A stretch of DNA of 64,000 nt. Origin: Microbacterium sorbitolivorans. GTDB taxonomy: Bacteria > Actinomycetota > Actinomycetes > Actinomycetales > Microbacteriaceae. The position numbers and the translations under genes are program-made. The notes below the pieces were generated by a model. It had not been told where the DNA came from and did not search any database. It was given only the letters and a program-made list of their open reading frames with translations. Below, one piece after another: positions 23,263-31,697 of this stretch (within the stretch, counting starts at the first letter, position 1; each line of letters opens with the position of its first letter). The stretch lies in the NCBI RefSeq assembly GCF_003327285.1, contig NZ_KZ848473.1, positions 1,116,001-1,180,000 on the forward strand. The letters run 5' to 3'.

Positions 23263-23853
23263 ATGACCACTCGCCTCGTCTTTGTCGGAGACTCGATCAC
23301 CGATGCCGGGCGCGACCGCGCCGACGCGACCTCGCTCGGCGGCGGCTACGTCGCGCAGATCGCGGCCGACCTCGCGGGCGCCGACGTCGTCAACGTCGGT
23401 ATCTCCGGCGACCGCGCCGTCGACCTCGAGCGCCGCTGGCAGACCGACGTCGCGCCCACCTCCCCCGACGTGCTCACGATCTACATCGGCGTCAACGACA
23501 CGTGGCGCCGCTTCGACCGCGACGAGGAGACGACCGCCGAGGCGTTCGAGGCGACGGTGCGCCGCCTGCTCGACACCGATGTCGTGCGCGGCGCGCGGCT
23601 GATCTTCGTCGAGCCCTTCCTCCTGCCGATCGACGAGGCGCAGAAGGGCTGGCTGGACGACCTCGACGGCAAGCGCGCGGTCGTCGCGCGGCTCGCCGAG
23701 GAGCTCCGCGCCGGGCTCGTCCCGCTACACGCGATCCTCACCGAGGCCGCGGGCACGGATCCGGCCTCGCTCGCGCCCGACGGCGTGCACCCGTCCGCCC
23801 GCGGCGCGCGCCTCATCGCCGACGCCTGGCTCGAGGTCTACCGCGGCGCCTGA
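23263..23853 (+). CDS. SGNH/GDSL-family esterase
   Basis: The 196-residue hydrolase has all four SGNH blocks: Ser11 in FVGDSITDAG, Gly in NVGISGDR, Asn in YIGVNDTWRR, and the Asp/His pair in DGVHPSARG near residue 178. Single-domain cytoplasmic members of this type remove acetyl groups from xylan or rhamnogalacturonan oligosaccharides, fitting the surrounding glycosidases. ATG 23263 follows AAGGAG at the correct spacing; the open frame extending further upstream covers the promoter. No signal peptide is visible. Confidence 0.87.
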   Translation: MTTRLVFVGDSITDAGRDRADATSLGGGYVAQIAADLAGADVVNVGISGDRAVDLERRWQTDVAPTSPDVLTIYIGVNDTWRRFDRDEETTAEAFEATVRRLLDTDVVRGARLIFVEPFLLPIDEAQKGWLDDLDGKRAVVARLAEELRAGLVPLHAILTEAAGTDPASLAPDGVHPSARGARLIADAWLEVYRGA

Positions 23854-23881
23854 CGCCCGTGCGGCCGCTATCGTGGGCGGT

Positions 23882-24856
23882 ATGACTGCAACGAAGGTGT
23901 TGTTTATTGGCGGAACCGGCACGATCTCGTCGGCCGCGAGCGATCTCGCGATCGAGCGCGGGATGGACGTGACGCTGCTCAACCGCGGCGCGTCCTCCCG
24001 CGCTCCGCACCCGGACGCCGAGGTGCTCCTTGCCGATGTGAACGATCCCGCCGCCGTCGACGCCGCCCTCGGATCCCGCGAGTTCGATGTCGTCGTCGAC
24101 ATGATCGCGTTCACCCCGAAGCATGTCGAGCGCGACATGGCCCGCTTCGACGGCCGCACCGGCCAGTACGTATTCATCAGCTCGGCGTCGGCCTACGCGA
24201 AACCGGTCGCGCACCTGCCGATCACCGAGTCGACCCCGCTCAAGAACCCGCACTGGCAGTACTCGCGCGACAAGATCGCGTGCGAGAACCTGCTGAACGA
24301 GGCCTGGCGCGAGCGCGATTTCCCGGCGACGATCGTGCGCCCATCGCACACCTACGACGAGCAGTCGGTCCCGCTGCTCGGCGGGTGGGCGAACATCGAG
24401 CGCATGCGCGCCGGCAAGAAGGTCGTCGTGCCGGGCGACGGCACCTCGCTCTGGACCCTCACCCACGCCGACGACTTCGCCGTCGGATTCGTCGGGCTGT
24501 TCGGCAACCCGCTCGCCGTCGGCGACACGTTCCAGATCACGAGCAACTTCGTCTACACGTGGGACGAGATCACCCGCATCATGGCGCGCGCCGCCGGCAC
24601 GACGGCCGACATCCGTCACGTCACGAGCGACGACATCGAGGCGGCCTCCCCCGCCATCGGCGGCCAGGTGCTGGGCGACCGCGCGCACTCGGTCGTCTTC
24701 GACAACGCGAAGATCCGCCGCCTCGTGCCGGAGTTCGAGCCCGTCGTCCCGTTCCACGAGGGCGCGGGAGAGATCATGGCCTGGCACGACGAGGATCCGT
24801 CGCGCCAGAAGTCGGACCCGCGCTGGCAGGAGATCTTCACGGCCCTCGCGGGCTGA
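23882..24856 (+). CDS. NAD-dependent epimerase/dehydratase-like protein (atypical SDR)
   Basis: The 324-residue protein begins TKVLFIGGTGTISSAA, an extended/atypical SDR nucleotide-binding motif. YSRDK in HWQYSRDKIACE fits the YxxxK active-site pattern, preceded by the serine-rich FISSASAY. C-terminal text such as ITSNFVYTWDEI is typical of NAD(P)-binding relatives of isoflavone reductase/CSP41. The start is probably leaderless: TATCGT (23869-23874) lies 7 nt before ATG 23882 with no Shine-Dalgarno. It lies 28 bp downstream of the SGNH gene and converges on the glycosidase at 24904. The substrate is unknown. Confidence 0.8.
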   Translation: MTATKVLFIGGTGTISSAASDLAIERGMDVTLLNRGASSRAPHPDAEVLLADVNDPAAVDAALGSREFDVVVDMIAFTPKHVERDMARFDGRTGQYVFISSASAYAKPVAHLPITESTPLKNPHWQYSRDKIACENLLNEAWRERDFPATIVRPSHTYDEQSVPLLGGWANIERMRAGKKVVVPGDGTSLWTLTHADDFAVGFVGLFGNPLAVGDTFQITSNFVYTWDEITRIMARAAGTTADIRHVTSDDIEAASPAIGGQVLGDRAHSVVFDNAKIRRLVPEFEPVVPFHEGAGEIMAWHDEDPSRQKSDPRWQEIFTALAG

Positions 24857-24865
24857 CCCGGATCT

Positions 24866-24898
24866 CCCGGCGCCGCGTCGAAAGGCGACGGCGCCGGG
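24866..24898. terminator. Hairpin between convergent genes
   Basis: CCCGGCGCCG plus GTCG pairs, with one bulged base, with CGACGGCGCCGGG around a short loop. It lies in the 47-bp gap between convergent stops at 24856 and 24904. There is no T-tract, so termination efficiency is uncertain. Confidence 0.6.
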
Positions 24899-24903
24899 CG
24901 CGG

Positions 24904-27000
24904 TCACATGGTCGTCGTGAAGCCCTCCTGGGCGATGCTCCAGCCCGGCGGGAACCCGTCGCCCGTCTCGCGGTGCTGCGCCGCCATCACCGCGATGGCG
25001 GCGAGCAGCCCGCCGTTGCCGGGCAGGTAGAGCGGCAGCGAATCGTTCTGGTGGTTGTGCCCGCTCGCGGCCACCTCGTTCTTCGCGGCGTCGCGCATGA
25101 GCGCGTCGATCGCCCACCCCGGCTCGCCGAGGCGCGAGGCCGTCATCGCCATCAGCGGATAGTCCCACCCCCACGTCGATTCCCAGTCCCACTCGCGCAA
25201 CACGTCGAGGTAGGTCGCCCGCATGACGGCGGGGTCAATGAGGCCGACGTCGGGCACGAAGCCGAGCGCGCCGAGCATCGACGGGTGGTCCTCGCGGATC
25301 GTGAACGGTGGCACGTCGACCGACGTATATACGCCGCCACGCATATGCGGATCCGCGATCCCCTCCGCGACGCGGATCCACCGCTCGCGAGCCTCGTGCC
25401 CCAGGCGCTCGCGCCACTCCGACGCGACGCGCAGCGCCCAGCGCCAATACGCGAGCTCGAAGGTCGGGTTCGACATGCGCAGGCGGTCCGCCGCGTAGCT
25501 CTCCTGCGCCGGGATAAGGGGCGGGCCGAGCACGAAGCGGCCGTCGTCATCCTCCGTCACTACGTCGGCCATGAAGTCGGCGGTCTCGAAGACCATCTCG
25601 GCGAACTCCTCGAGCACGGCGCGGTCACCCGTCGCGCGGTAGACGAGCTCGGCGAGCGCGATGGGATGCGGCTGCTGCCACAGCAAGAACACGCCGATCG
25701 TGCTGGGCGTCTCGCGCATCGCCGACCCGAGCTGCTTCGGCCAGCGGGCACCCGCGTAGCCCTGCGCCCGCGCGGTCGCTCGCGCGAGGTCGAGCGCCTC
25801 GGCGTACCAGCCGAGGCTGCGGCGCAGCAACTCGGGCCTCCCCCACATCGGGAAGTGCGCGGCGTGCCACCAGTGCATCTCGAGGTGGAACTTGCCGCGC
25901 CACGAGTTGCAGACGAGCCCCGTCTCCTGCGGCGGCAGGGATCCGGCGCAGTTGACGGCCGTCACGTATTGCGAGAGCACGATGCGGCGCTCGAGCTCCG
26001 CCGCGCGCGGGTCGTCGTCGCTCGCGAGCGCGATCGCGGATCCGGCGCTCCAGAAGCTCGCCCAGTGATCGGCCGACGCGCCCCGGATCTCGGCGGCGCG
26101 CAGCACGTTCCGCCCGGGCTCGCGCCCGGGGAGGCCCACCATGTCGCCGGATCCGTCGGTCGAGAACTCGATCGAGAACTCGGCATCGTCGCCGGTGAGG
26201 CGCAGCCGGATCTCGTGCTCGCCCGCCCGCTCGAGCGCGGCGCCGCGGGCGACGATCCGCGCCTCGTAGCGGGATCCGTCGAGCTCGCGTTCGACGAGCC
26301 AGCCGCCATCGCGCTCGGTAACGGTCGTCGTGTGGCGGGTGGGGTTCTCCCAATCGGCGGCGTTGTGCCAATCGCCGGATCCGTACGGGAAGGCGATGCG
26401 GATCGCGAGGCCCGCCGCGGCGCCGCCCGACACCGAGACGCCGATGGCGTCGCGGTGCGGGTGCGCGGCCGTCGTCACGGTGACGCCGTGGCCGGCGCGG
26501 GCGAAGGTGCTTCGGGCGATGCCCTCCCAGAGCGAGAGGACCTGCTCGGTCGCCGTCAGCTCGGCGGCTTGCAGCGCAGCGCCGTCAGCGCCGCAGAACC
26601 CGATCCGCCCGAGGTCGAGGCGGTGCGGGTTCGCGCGGAACCACCGCGTCGCGGCGGCCTGCTCGGCCGTATCGGCGACCTCCTCGAGGTAGGGGACCTC
26701 GCGCCCGTCGACCTCGTGCCAGCGGGTGGACTCGGCGAGGTCGTACTCGCGCTCCCCCGGAATCGAGTGCCACGCCCACTGCGCCTGCGTGCCGAGGAAG
26801 GTGCCGGGCGCATCGCGATCCGGCTCGTTCGGGCGGGGTTCGACGGGGAACTCGTCGGGGAAGGTCTGCAGCCCCGTGATGTCGAAGGTGAAGGCGAACT
26901 CGCCGTTGCCGACCGACACCGCGCCGCGGGGGTCGAGGCTTGTCTGGCGCACGTCGTGCCGCGCGACGAGCGCGCGCCGATCGATGGATCCGTTCTTCAC
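24904..27000 (-). CDS. Putative six-hairpin glycosidase of unassigned family
   Basis: The 698-residue protein has an N-terminal beta-rich part (about 1-290) and a C-terminal region that reads like an (alpha/alpha)6 barrel: CNSWRGKFHLEMHWWHAAHF, GARWPKQLGSAM, WWQ-like LLWQQPHPIALAELVYR and STWGWDYPLMAMTA. Acidic residues in KFHLEMHWW and around ESTWGWDYP are candidates for catalysis. The layout resembles GH65/GH95-type enzymes, but I cannot place it in a family. The start is GTG 27000, five bases after AAGGAG; the frame extending upstream covers the operator region. It is divergent from the DUF1593 gene, with AACCGGTT-type sites in between. No signal peptide is visible. Confidence 0.75.
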   Translation of the reverse strand: MKNGSIDRRALVARHDVRQTSLDPRGAVSVGNGEFAFTFDITGLQTFPDEFPVEPRPNEPDRDAPGTFLGTQAQWAWHSIPGEREYDLAESTRWHEVDGREVPYLEEVADTAEQAAATRWFRANPHRLDLGRIGFCGADGAALQAAELTATEQVLSLWEGIARSTFARAGHGVTVTTAAHPHRDAIGVSVSGGAAAGLAIRIAFPYGSGDWHNAADWENPTRHTTTVTERDGGWLVERELDGSRYEARIVARGAALERAGEHEIRLRLTGDDAEFSIEFSTDGSGDMVGLPGREPGRNVLRAAEIRGASADHWASFWSAGSAIALASDDDPRAAELERRIVLSQYVTAVNCAGSLPPQETGLVCNSWRGKFHLEMHWWHAAHFPMWGRPELLRRSLGWYAEALDLARATARAQGYAGARWPKQLGSAMRETPSTIGVFLLWQQPHPIALAELVYRATGDRAVLEEFAEMVFETADFMADVVTEDDDGRFVLGPPLIPAQESYAADRLRMSNPTFELAYWRWALRVASEWRERLGHEARERWIRVAEGIADPHMRGGVYTSVDVPPFTIREDHPSMLGALGFVPDVGLIDPAVMRATYLDVLREWDWESTWGWDYPLMAMTASRLGEPGWAIDALMRDAAKNEVAASGHNHQNDSLPLYLPGNGGLLAAIAVMAAQHRETGDGFPPGWSIAQEGFTTTM

Positions 27001-27056
27001 TACCGCTCCTTTGCGATGCCCCACCATCGGGGCCGACTGTTCACGAGCGTATCCAA

Positions 27057-27108
27057 GAAATCGGTTCCCCAAACCGAACATCGATGCTAATTTGGTCAAC
27101 CGGTTAAC
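27057..27108. promoter_or_regulatory. Divergent control region with two AAnCGGTT-type operators
   Basis: GTCAACCGGTTAAC (27095-27108) is palindromic apart from one mismatched pair, and GAAATCGGTTCC (27057-27068) resembles the sites at 28402 and 28447. For the plus strand, an extended -10 TGCTAATTT (27085-27093) lies just before the first site. The two sites are centred 39 bp apart. They would serve both divergent genes. Confidence 0.55.
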
Positions 27109-27145
27109 TCTTCGTATGCAACGACGGATCACGGAGGTCCCCATA

Positions 27146-28351
27146 ATGTCCGCCCGCGCCCGCGTGCTCGTCACGACCGATATCGGCGGCACGGATCCCG
27201 ACGACTTCCAATCGATGGTGCACCTGCTGCTCTACGCCGACGCCGTCGACATCGAGGGGCTCGTGTCGTCGCCCTACGGCGACGGCCGCGCGGGCGACAT
27301 CCACGCGGTCATCGACGCCTACGAGGCCGACTTTCCCGCGCTCGCGACGCACGCGCGCTACCCGGCGCCGGGCAAGCTCCGCGCCCTCGTGAAACAGGGC
27401 GCGCTCGAGGTCGCCCCGGACGCGGGCTTCGCGGATCCGACCGAGGGATCCGAGTGGATCGTCGCGTGCGCGCGGCGCGAGGATCCGCGGCCGCTTCACG
27501 TGCTCGTGTGGGGCGGGCTCGAGGACGTCGCGCAGGCGCTGCACGATGCGCCCGATATCGCCCGCAACATCGCCGTGTATTACATCGGCGGGCCGAACAC
27601 GACGTGGGGCGTCGACGCCTACGCCTACGTCGAGGCCCATCACCGCGACGTCACCTTCATCGAGTCGAACAACAGCTATCGCGGCTTCTTCGTCGGCACC
27701 GCCGACGATGACCTGTCGCCGACCCGGTTCATCCCCGAGCACGCCGCCGGCCGCGGCGCGCTCGGCGATTTCTTCGCGCGCCAGCTCCCGACCGTCAAGA
27801 TGGGCGACTCCCCCACGCTGACGTGGGTCTTGGACGGCGCGCCCCACCCCGACCGGCAGAGCTGGGGCGGGCGCTACGTGCCGATCTGGGGCGGACGCGC
27901 GTCGCGCATCGCCCACCCCGCGACCCGCGCCGACATCGTCGAGGCCTTCGGCGTCGTCGAGATCCTCGCTCCGATGCCGGCCGGTTGGGGCGAGGACGAC
28001 CGCGCGGGCCTCACATTCGACGGGCGCACGCAGGGCCCCTTCCCCGAGGGGATCGTCGAGGGCGATCGTCTCCGATTCCGCCTATCGCCGCGCGACGTGC
28101 GCGAGATGGACTACGAGATCCGCAGCTCGCACCCCGCGCTCGACGGCCAGCGCGGATCCTTCACGGCCGCGCTCCCGGGCGCCGACCGCTGGCGGGTGCC
28201 CTCGGCCGACCACCGCGACTGGTGGTGCGACGACCTCTCCCCCGATCTCGCGATCGATGGGTGGCCGGGAGCGGCGACGATCGCCCAGCCACGGCGCGAG
28301 ATCATGCGCGATTTCGCGGCCCGTCTCGCCCGCACAACGCCGCGTTTCTAA
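27146..28351 (+). CDS. DUF1593 (nucleoside-hydrolase-like) protein
   Basis: The 401-residue protein has the DUF1593 N-terminal domain. VLVTTDIGGTDPDDFQSMVHL (Asp cluster near residues 10-17) matches the metal-binding opening of nucleoside-hydrolase-like folds. ESNNSYRGFF and the GDSPTLTWVL region follow. The final ~90 residues form a beta-rich extension (GIVEGDRLRFRLSPRDVREMDY) like the usual C-terminal DUF of the family. The family is linked to glycan degradation, but its reaction is not settled to my knowledge. ATG 27146 follows CGGAGGT. No signal peptide is visible, although some relatives are secreted. It is divergent from the six-hairpin glycosidase and 171 bp before the Lpl importer operon, which has its own promoter. 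Confidence 0.82.
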   Translation: MSARARVLVTTDIGGTDPDDFQSMVHLLLYADAVDIEGLVSSPYGDGRAGDIHAVIDAYEADFPALATHARYPAPGKLRALVKQGALEVAPDAGFADPTEGSEWIVACARREDPRPLHVLVWGGLEDVAQALHDAPDIARNIAVYYIGGPNTTWGVDAYAYVEAHHRDVTFIESNNSYRGFFVGTADDDLSPTRFIPEHAAGRGALGDFFARQLPTVKMGDSPTLTWVLDGAPHPDRQSWGGRYVPIWGGRASRIAHPATRADIVEAFGVVEILAPMPAGWGEDDRAGLTFDGRTQGPFPEGIVEGDRLRFRLSPRDVREMDYEIRSSHPALDGQRGSFTAALPGADRWRVPSADHRDWWCDDLSPDLAIDGWPGAATIAQPRREIMRDFAARLARTTPRF

Positions 28352-28368
28352 CGGTCGGATCACCTCAC

Positions 28369-28397
28369 TTGCTCGCTTTTCGGGGAGCTGTTACCCT
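28369..28397 (+). promoter_or_regulatory. Promoter of Lpl-type importer operon
   Basis: TTGCTC (28369-28374), a 17-nt spacer and TACCCT (28392-28397) form a -35/-10 pair directly upstream of the first AAACCGGTT operator. The leader to the first ORF at 28488 would be about 85 nt. Confidence 0.65.
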
Positions 28398-28401
28398 GTC
28401 A

Positions 28402-28458
28402 GAAACCGGTTCCCGAACGCATCGACACACAGCGGTGGCCCTGCAGGAAACCGGTACC
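28402..28458. promoter_or_regulatory. Tandem AAACCGGT operators
   Basis: GAAACCGGTTCC (28402-28413) and GAAACCGGTACC (28447-28458) are each extended by CCGAA or CGAA on the right, giving a 17-nt direct repeat with two mismatches. The centre-to-centre distance is 45 bp, a little over four helical turns. The first overlaps the expected transcription start. They match the perfect site at 43300, whose operon encodes the LacI protein at 40758. Confidence 0.7.
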
Positions 28459-28487
28459 CGAATAGCACGCAGAGAGGCGCCCTTTCG

Positions 28488-28526
28488 ATGAACTCGACCT
28501 TGCATGGCCAGGAGGCCCTGGGATGA
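28488..28526 (+). CDS. Possible 12-residue leader peptide
   Basis: ATG 28488 opens the reading MNSTLHGQEALG, which stops at TGA 28524-28526 and overlaps the permease ATG at 28523 (ATGA). The permease Shine-Dalgarno AGGAGG lies inside it. A weak GAGAGG lies about 10 nt before its own start. It may couple translation to the permease or be a chance ORF; it carries no run of one amino acid that would suggest attenuation. Confidence 0.3.
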   Translation: MNSTLHGQEALG

Positions 28527-29512
28527 GCGGCCCGTCCATCCCTCAGGTCAAGCCGACGACCGAGCATCTGTTCACGACGGCGGCTCCGACCATCGCGCCG
28601 CGCAAGAAGGGCTGGCGCGAGTCGTACGTGTGGCGCCACCGCACGCTGTACCTCATGGCGCTGCCGGGCATCGTGTACTTCATCATCTTCAAGTACTTCC
28701 CCATGGGCGGCCTCATCATGGCCTTCCAGGACTTCACGCCCTACCTCGGCCTCTTCGGCAGCGAGTGGGTCGGCTTCGAGCACTTCATTCGGTTCTTCAC
28801 CGAAGAGACGTTCTTCATGCTCCTCAGCAACACGATCATCGTGTCGCTGTTGCTGCTGATCTTCTCGTTCCCGATCCCGATCATCCTCGCGCTGCTCCTC
28901 AACGAGGTGCGCACGAAGTGGTTCCAGCGCTCGGTGCAGACGATCATCTACCTGCCCCACTTCATGTCGTGGGTCATCGTGGTGTCGCTGTTCTACGTGC
29001 TGTTCACGACCGACGGCGGCAGCATCAACAACCTGCTCGAGTCGTGGGGCTTCGACAAGATCGGCTTCCTCACGGATCCGAACTGGCTGCGCCCCATGTA
29101 CGTGTTCCAGGAGATCTGGAAGACCGCCGGTTGGGGAACCATCATCTACCTGGCGGCGATGACCGCCGTCGACGTCGAGCTCTACGAGGCCGCGGAGCTC
29201 GACGGTGCGAACCGCTGGCGCCAGACGTGGCACATCACGCTCCCCGCGATCCGCCCGACCATCATCGTGCTGTTCATCCTCGCGATCGGTGACTTCCTCG
29301 AGCTCGGCTTCGAGCACATGTTCCTCGTGCTGAACTCGCTCAACCGCGAGGTCGGCGAGATCTTCGATACCTACGTGTACGTCACGGGTATTCAGAACGG
29401 TCAGATGAGTTACGCCGCGGCCGTCGGCATGTTCAAGGGCCTCGTCGGCCTGGTGCTCGTCGTCATGGCCAACAAGCTCGCGAAGAAGTTCGGCGAGGAA
29501 GGCGTCTACTGA
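28523..29512 (+). CDS. ABC transporter permease, LplB type
   Basis: The 329-residue membrane protein has the LplB/YtcP-group opening TLYLMALPGIVYFIIFKYFPMGG, six hydrophobic segments, and the EAA loop EAAELDGANRWRQTWHITLP. Its partner permease is at 36495, eight kilobases downstream by design of the operon, with three binding proteins between. In Bacillus the related Ytc/Yte systems import rhamnogalacturonan disaccharides. ATG 28523 follows AGGAGG at 7 nt. The stop overlaps the next ATG (TGATG). Confidence 0.93.
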   Translation: MSGPSIPQVKPTTEHLFTTAAPTIAPRKKGWRESYVWRHRTLYLMALPGIVYFIIFKYFPMGGLIMAFQDFTPYLGLFGSEWVGFEHFIRFFTEETFFMLLSNTIIVSLLLLIFSFPIPIILALLLNEVRTKWFQRSVQTIIYLPHFMSWVIVVSLFYVLFTTDGGSINNLLESWGFDKIGFLTDPNWLRPMYVFQEIWKTAGWGTIIYLAAMTAVDVELYEAAELDGANRWRQTWHITLPAIRPTIIVLFILAIGDFLELGFEHMFLVLNSLNREVGEIFDTYVYVTGIQNGQMSYAAAVGMFKGLVGLVLVVMANKLAKKFGEEGVY

Positions 29513-30171
29513 TGTTCTCCTACGAGGGGCTCATGCGGCTGAACGCGTTCCTGACGGGCGTGTATCGCATGGTGTACCTCACCCTGCTGTGGCTGGTGAC
29601 GACGCTGGCCGGGCTGATCGTGTTCGGCCTCGGCCCCGCGTCGTACGCCCTCGCGGCATACATCGACGGCTGGTTTCGCCTCGGCGAGCAGCCGCCGATG
29701 ACCCGCACCTTCTTCCAGAAGGCACGGGTGGAGTTCTGGCGCTCGGCGGCGATGGGATGGATCATCATCGTCGCCGGCACCATCATCGGTACGAACATCT
29801 TCGCGGCGTCGAGCTGGGCCCTCCGGTTCGCCAACGTCGTCGCCATCTTCCTGCTCTTCATCGCGAGCGCGTACGTCTTCCCGATCGCGGTCGCGACCGA
29901 CCAGAAGGCGATCCACCGCCGCTTCGCCGCCGCGTTCCTCGCGGGCATCGGCTCGCTGCACTGGACGATCATCGCGGCCGCCGCCACGACCGGCTGGGTC
30001 TGGCTGCTCTACACCTACGCGCTCCCCATCCTTCCCCTCTTCGCCATGGTCGTCCCCGCGACCGCCATCGGCCTCATCACCCGCTCCGTTTTCCGCAAGC
30101 TCGCCGCCGACAACGAAGGCGACGGCGACACCGCATCGCCCGCTCAGACACCGCAAGGAATCACCACATGA
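29512..30171 (+). CDS. DUF624 (YesL/YteU-type) membrane protein
   Basis: The 219-residue protein begins MFSYEGLMRLNAFLTGVYRM and has about five hydrophobic segments, including LLWLVTTLAGLIVFGLGPASYAL and two pairs in the second half. DUF624 members sit in Lpl-type operons for rhamnogalacturonan or alginate-like oligosaccharides (yesL, yteU) and are assumed to assist transport; a biochemical role is not known. It shares TGATG with the permease before and ATGA with the binding protein after it. The C-terminal ~25 residues are hydrophilic. Confidence 0.85.
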   Translation: MFSYEGLMRLNAFLTGVYRMVYLTLLWLVTTLAGLIVFGLGPASYALAAYIDGWFRLGEQPPMTRTFFQKARVEFWRSAAMGWIIIVAGTIIGTNIFAASSWALRFANVVAIFLLFIASAYVFPIAVATDQKAIHRRFAAAFLAGIGSLHWTIIAAAATTGWVWLLYTYALPILPLFAMVVPATAIGLITRSVFRKLAADNEGDGDTASPAQTPQGITT

Positions 30172-31673
30172 AGCTCAATCGCAAACTCGCCCTCGGATCC
30201 GCAGCCCTCGTCATCTCGGGGCTCGCGCTGACGGGTTGCGGCGCCTCCGGCGGATCCGGTGACGGATCGAAGGACAGCGTCTCGTGGATGGCGATCCTCC
30301 ACACCCCGACGACCCCCGAAAAGGGCGGCACGATCGAGGTCGCGCTCGAAGACCTCGTCGGCGAAGACCTGAACTTCCAGTGGATCCCCGACGCGTCGAA
30401 GGACGAGAAGCTCAACGCGGCGATCGCCTCCGACACCCTCGCCGACATCGTCTCGCTCCCCGGCGTGACGAACTCGACGATCCGCCGCTCGCTCGCGGCC
30501 GGTCAGTTCTGGGACATCGAGCCCTACCTGTCGGAGTTCCCGAACCTCGCCGCGATCGATCCGCAGATCATCGAGGGCGCGAAGATCGACGGCCATCTCT
30601 ACGGCGTGCCGGCCCAGAAGCCCAAGGCCCGCTTCGGCGTGCTCGTGCGCCAGGACTGGCTCGACAACCTCGGCCTCGAGGTTCCCCACACCACCGAAGA
30701 GATCGCCGAGGTCGCCCGCGCCTTCACGACGCAGGATCCGGACGGCAACGGCAAGGACGACACGACGGGCATCGTCGACCGCTCCGAGAGCTTCGACCTC
30801 ACCATCCGCACCCTCGCCGGCTACTTCGGCGCCGGCAGCGACTTCGAGCTCAACGACGACGGAGAGGTCGTCGCGAGCTTCGCGACCGACGCGTTCGTCG
30901 AGGCGATGGAGTGGTACCACGACCTGTACGTCGACGGCGCTGTCACGCAGGAGTTCGTGACCGTTCAGAAGCAGAACCAGCAGGACGCCATCGCGCAGGG
31001 CAAGGGCGGCATCGTCGTCACTGGCCTGTTCGACGCCAAGAACTACATGGCGCTCGCGCAGAGCAGCGACCCCGAGACGCCGATGTCGTGGGCGATCGTC
31101 AACGACGTGACGCACGACGACGTGCCGCGCCGCATCGTGTCCGACACGAACGGTGGCCTCGGCGGCTGGTACGCCATCTCGAAGTCGTCGGTGAAGACCG
31201 AGGACGAGCTGAAGGTCGTGCTGGGCGTTCTCGACAAGCTACTCACGGAAGAGGGCTTCGGCCTCATGACCAATGGCATCGAGGGCGAGCACTTCGAATA
31301 CGAGGACGACGGCGCCGTCACGATCCTCGACCAGACGCGCTGGGAGCAGGAAGTTCAGCCGTTCTCGTCGTCGCGCCTCTCGGAGACCATCAAGGTCTTC
31401 CCGAGCACCACGGAGTACGTCAACGAGGCCACCGAGAAGATGGCCGAGAACGACGAGTACACCATCACGAACGTCGCGCAGTCGCTGACGTCGGAGACCT
31501 TCGACTCGCGCTGGACCGAGGTCCTGCAGCAGGCCCGCGACACCTACAACAAGTACATGGTCGGCCAGCTCGAGCTGAGCGACTACGAAAAGCTGATCGA
31601 GGACCTGCGCGCGGGCGACCTCGGCAAGATCGAGGCGGAATTCACCGCCGCGTACGACGAGGTCAACGGCTGA
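30168..31673 (+). CDS. Extracellular binding lipoprotein, LplA/LipO type, copy 1 of 3
   Basis: The 501-residue lipoprotein has lipobox LTGC at Cys24 after a short basic N-terminus. The mature part opens with VSWMAILHTPTTPEKGG and has FGVLVRQDWLDNLGLEVPHT, a DPDGNGKDDTTG segment that may bind Ca2+, and MTNGIEGEHFEYE. These are also in copies 2 and 3. ATG 30168 overlaps the DUF624 stop and has AAGGAA upstream. It is the first of three adjacent paralogues. Its last ~20 codons are nearly base-identical to those of copy 2, although the bodies have diverged. Confidence 0.93.
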   Translation: MKLNRKLALGSAALVISGLALTGCGASGGSGDGSKDSVSWMAILHTPTTPEKGGTIEVALEDLVGEDLNFQWIPDASKDEKLNAAIASDTLADIVSLPGVTNSTIRRSLAAGQFWDIEPYLSEFPNLAAIDPQIIEGAKIDGHLYGVPAQKPKARFGVLVRQDWLDNLGLEVPHTTEEIAEVARAFTTQDPDGNGKDDTTGIVDRSESFDLTIRTLAGYFGAGSDFELNDDGEVVASFATDAFVEAMEWYHDLYVDGAVTQEFVTVQKQNQQDAIAQGKGGIVVTGLFDAKNYMALAQSSDPETPMSWAIVNDVTHDDVPRRIVSDTNGGLGGWYAISKSSVKTEDELKVVLGVLDKLLTEEGFGLMTNGIEGEHFEYEDDGAVTILDQTRWEQEVQPFSSSRLSETIKVFPSTTEYVNEATEKMAENDEYTITNVAQSLTSETFDSRWTEVLQQARDTYNKYMVGQLELSDYEKLIEDLRAGDLGKIEAEFTAAYDEVNG

Positions 31674-31697
31674 CCTCCACACACCCAGGACGCCAGA

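Noticed and set aside
29589..30167. 193-residue N-terminal extension of binding-protein copy 1
   Set aside because: It is an out-of-frame reading of the DUF624 gene; the lipoprotein signal begins at 30168 with its own Shine-Dalgarno sequence.
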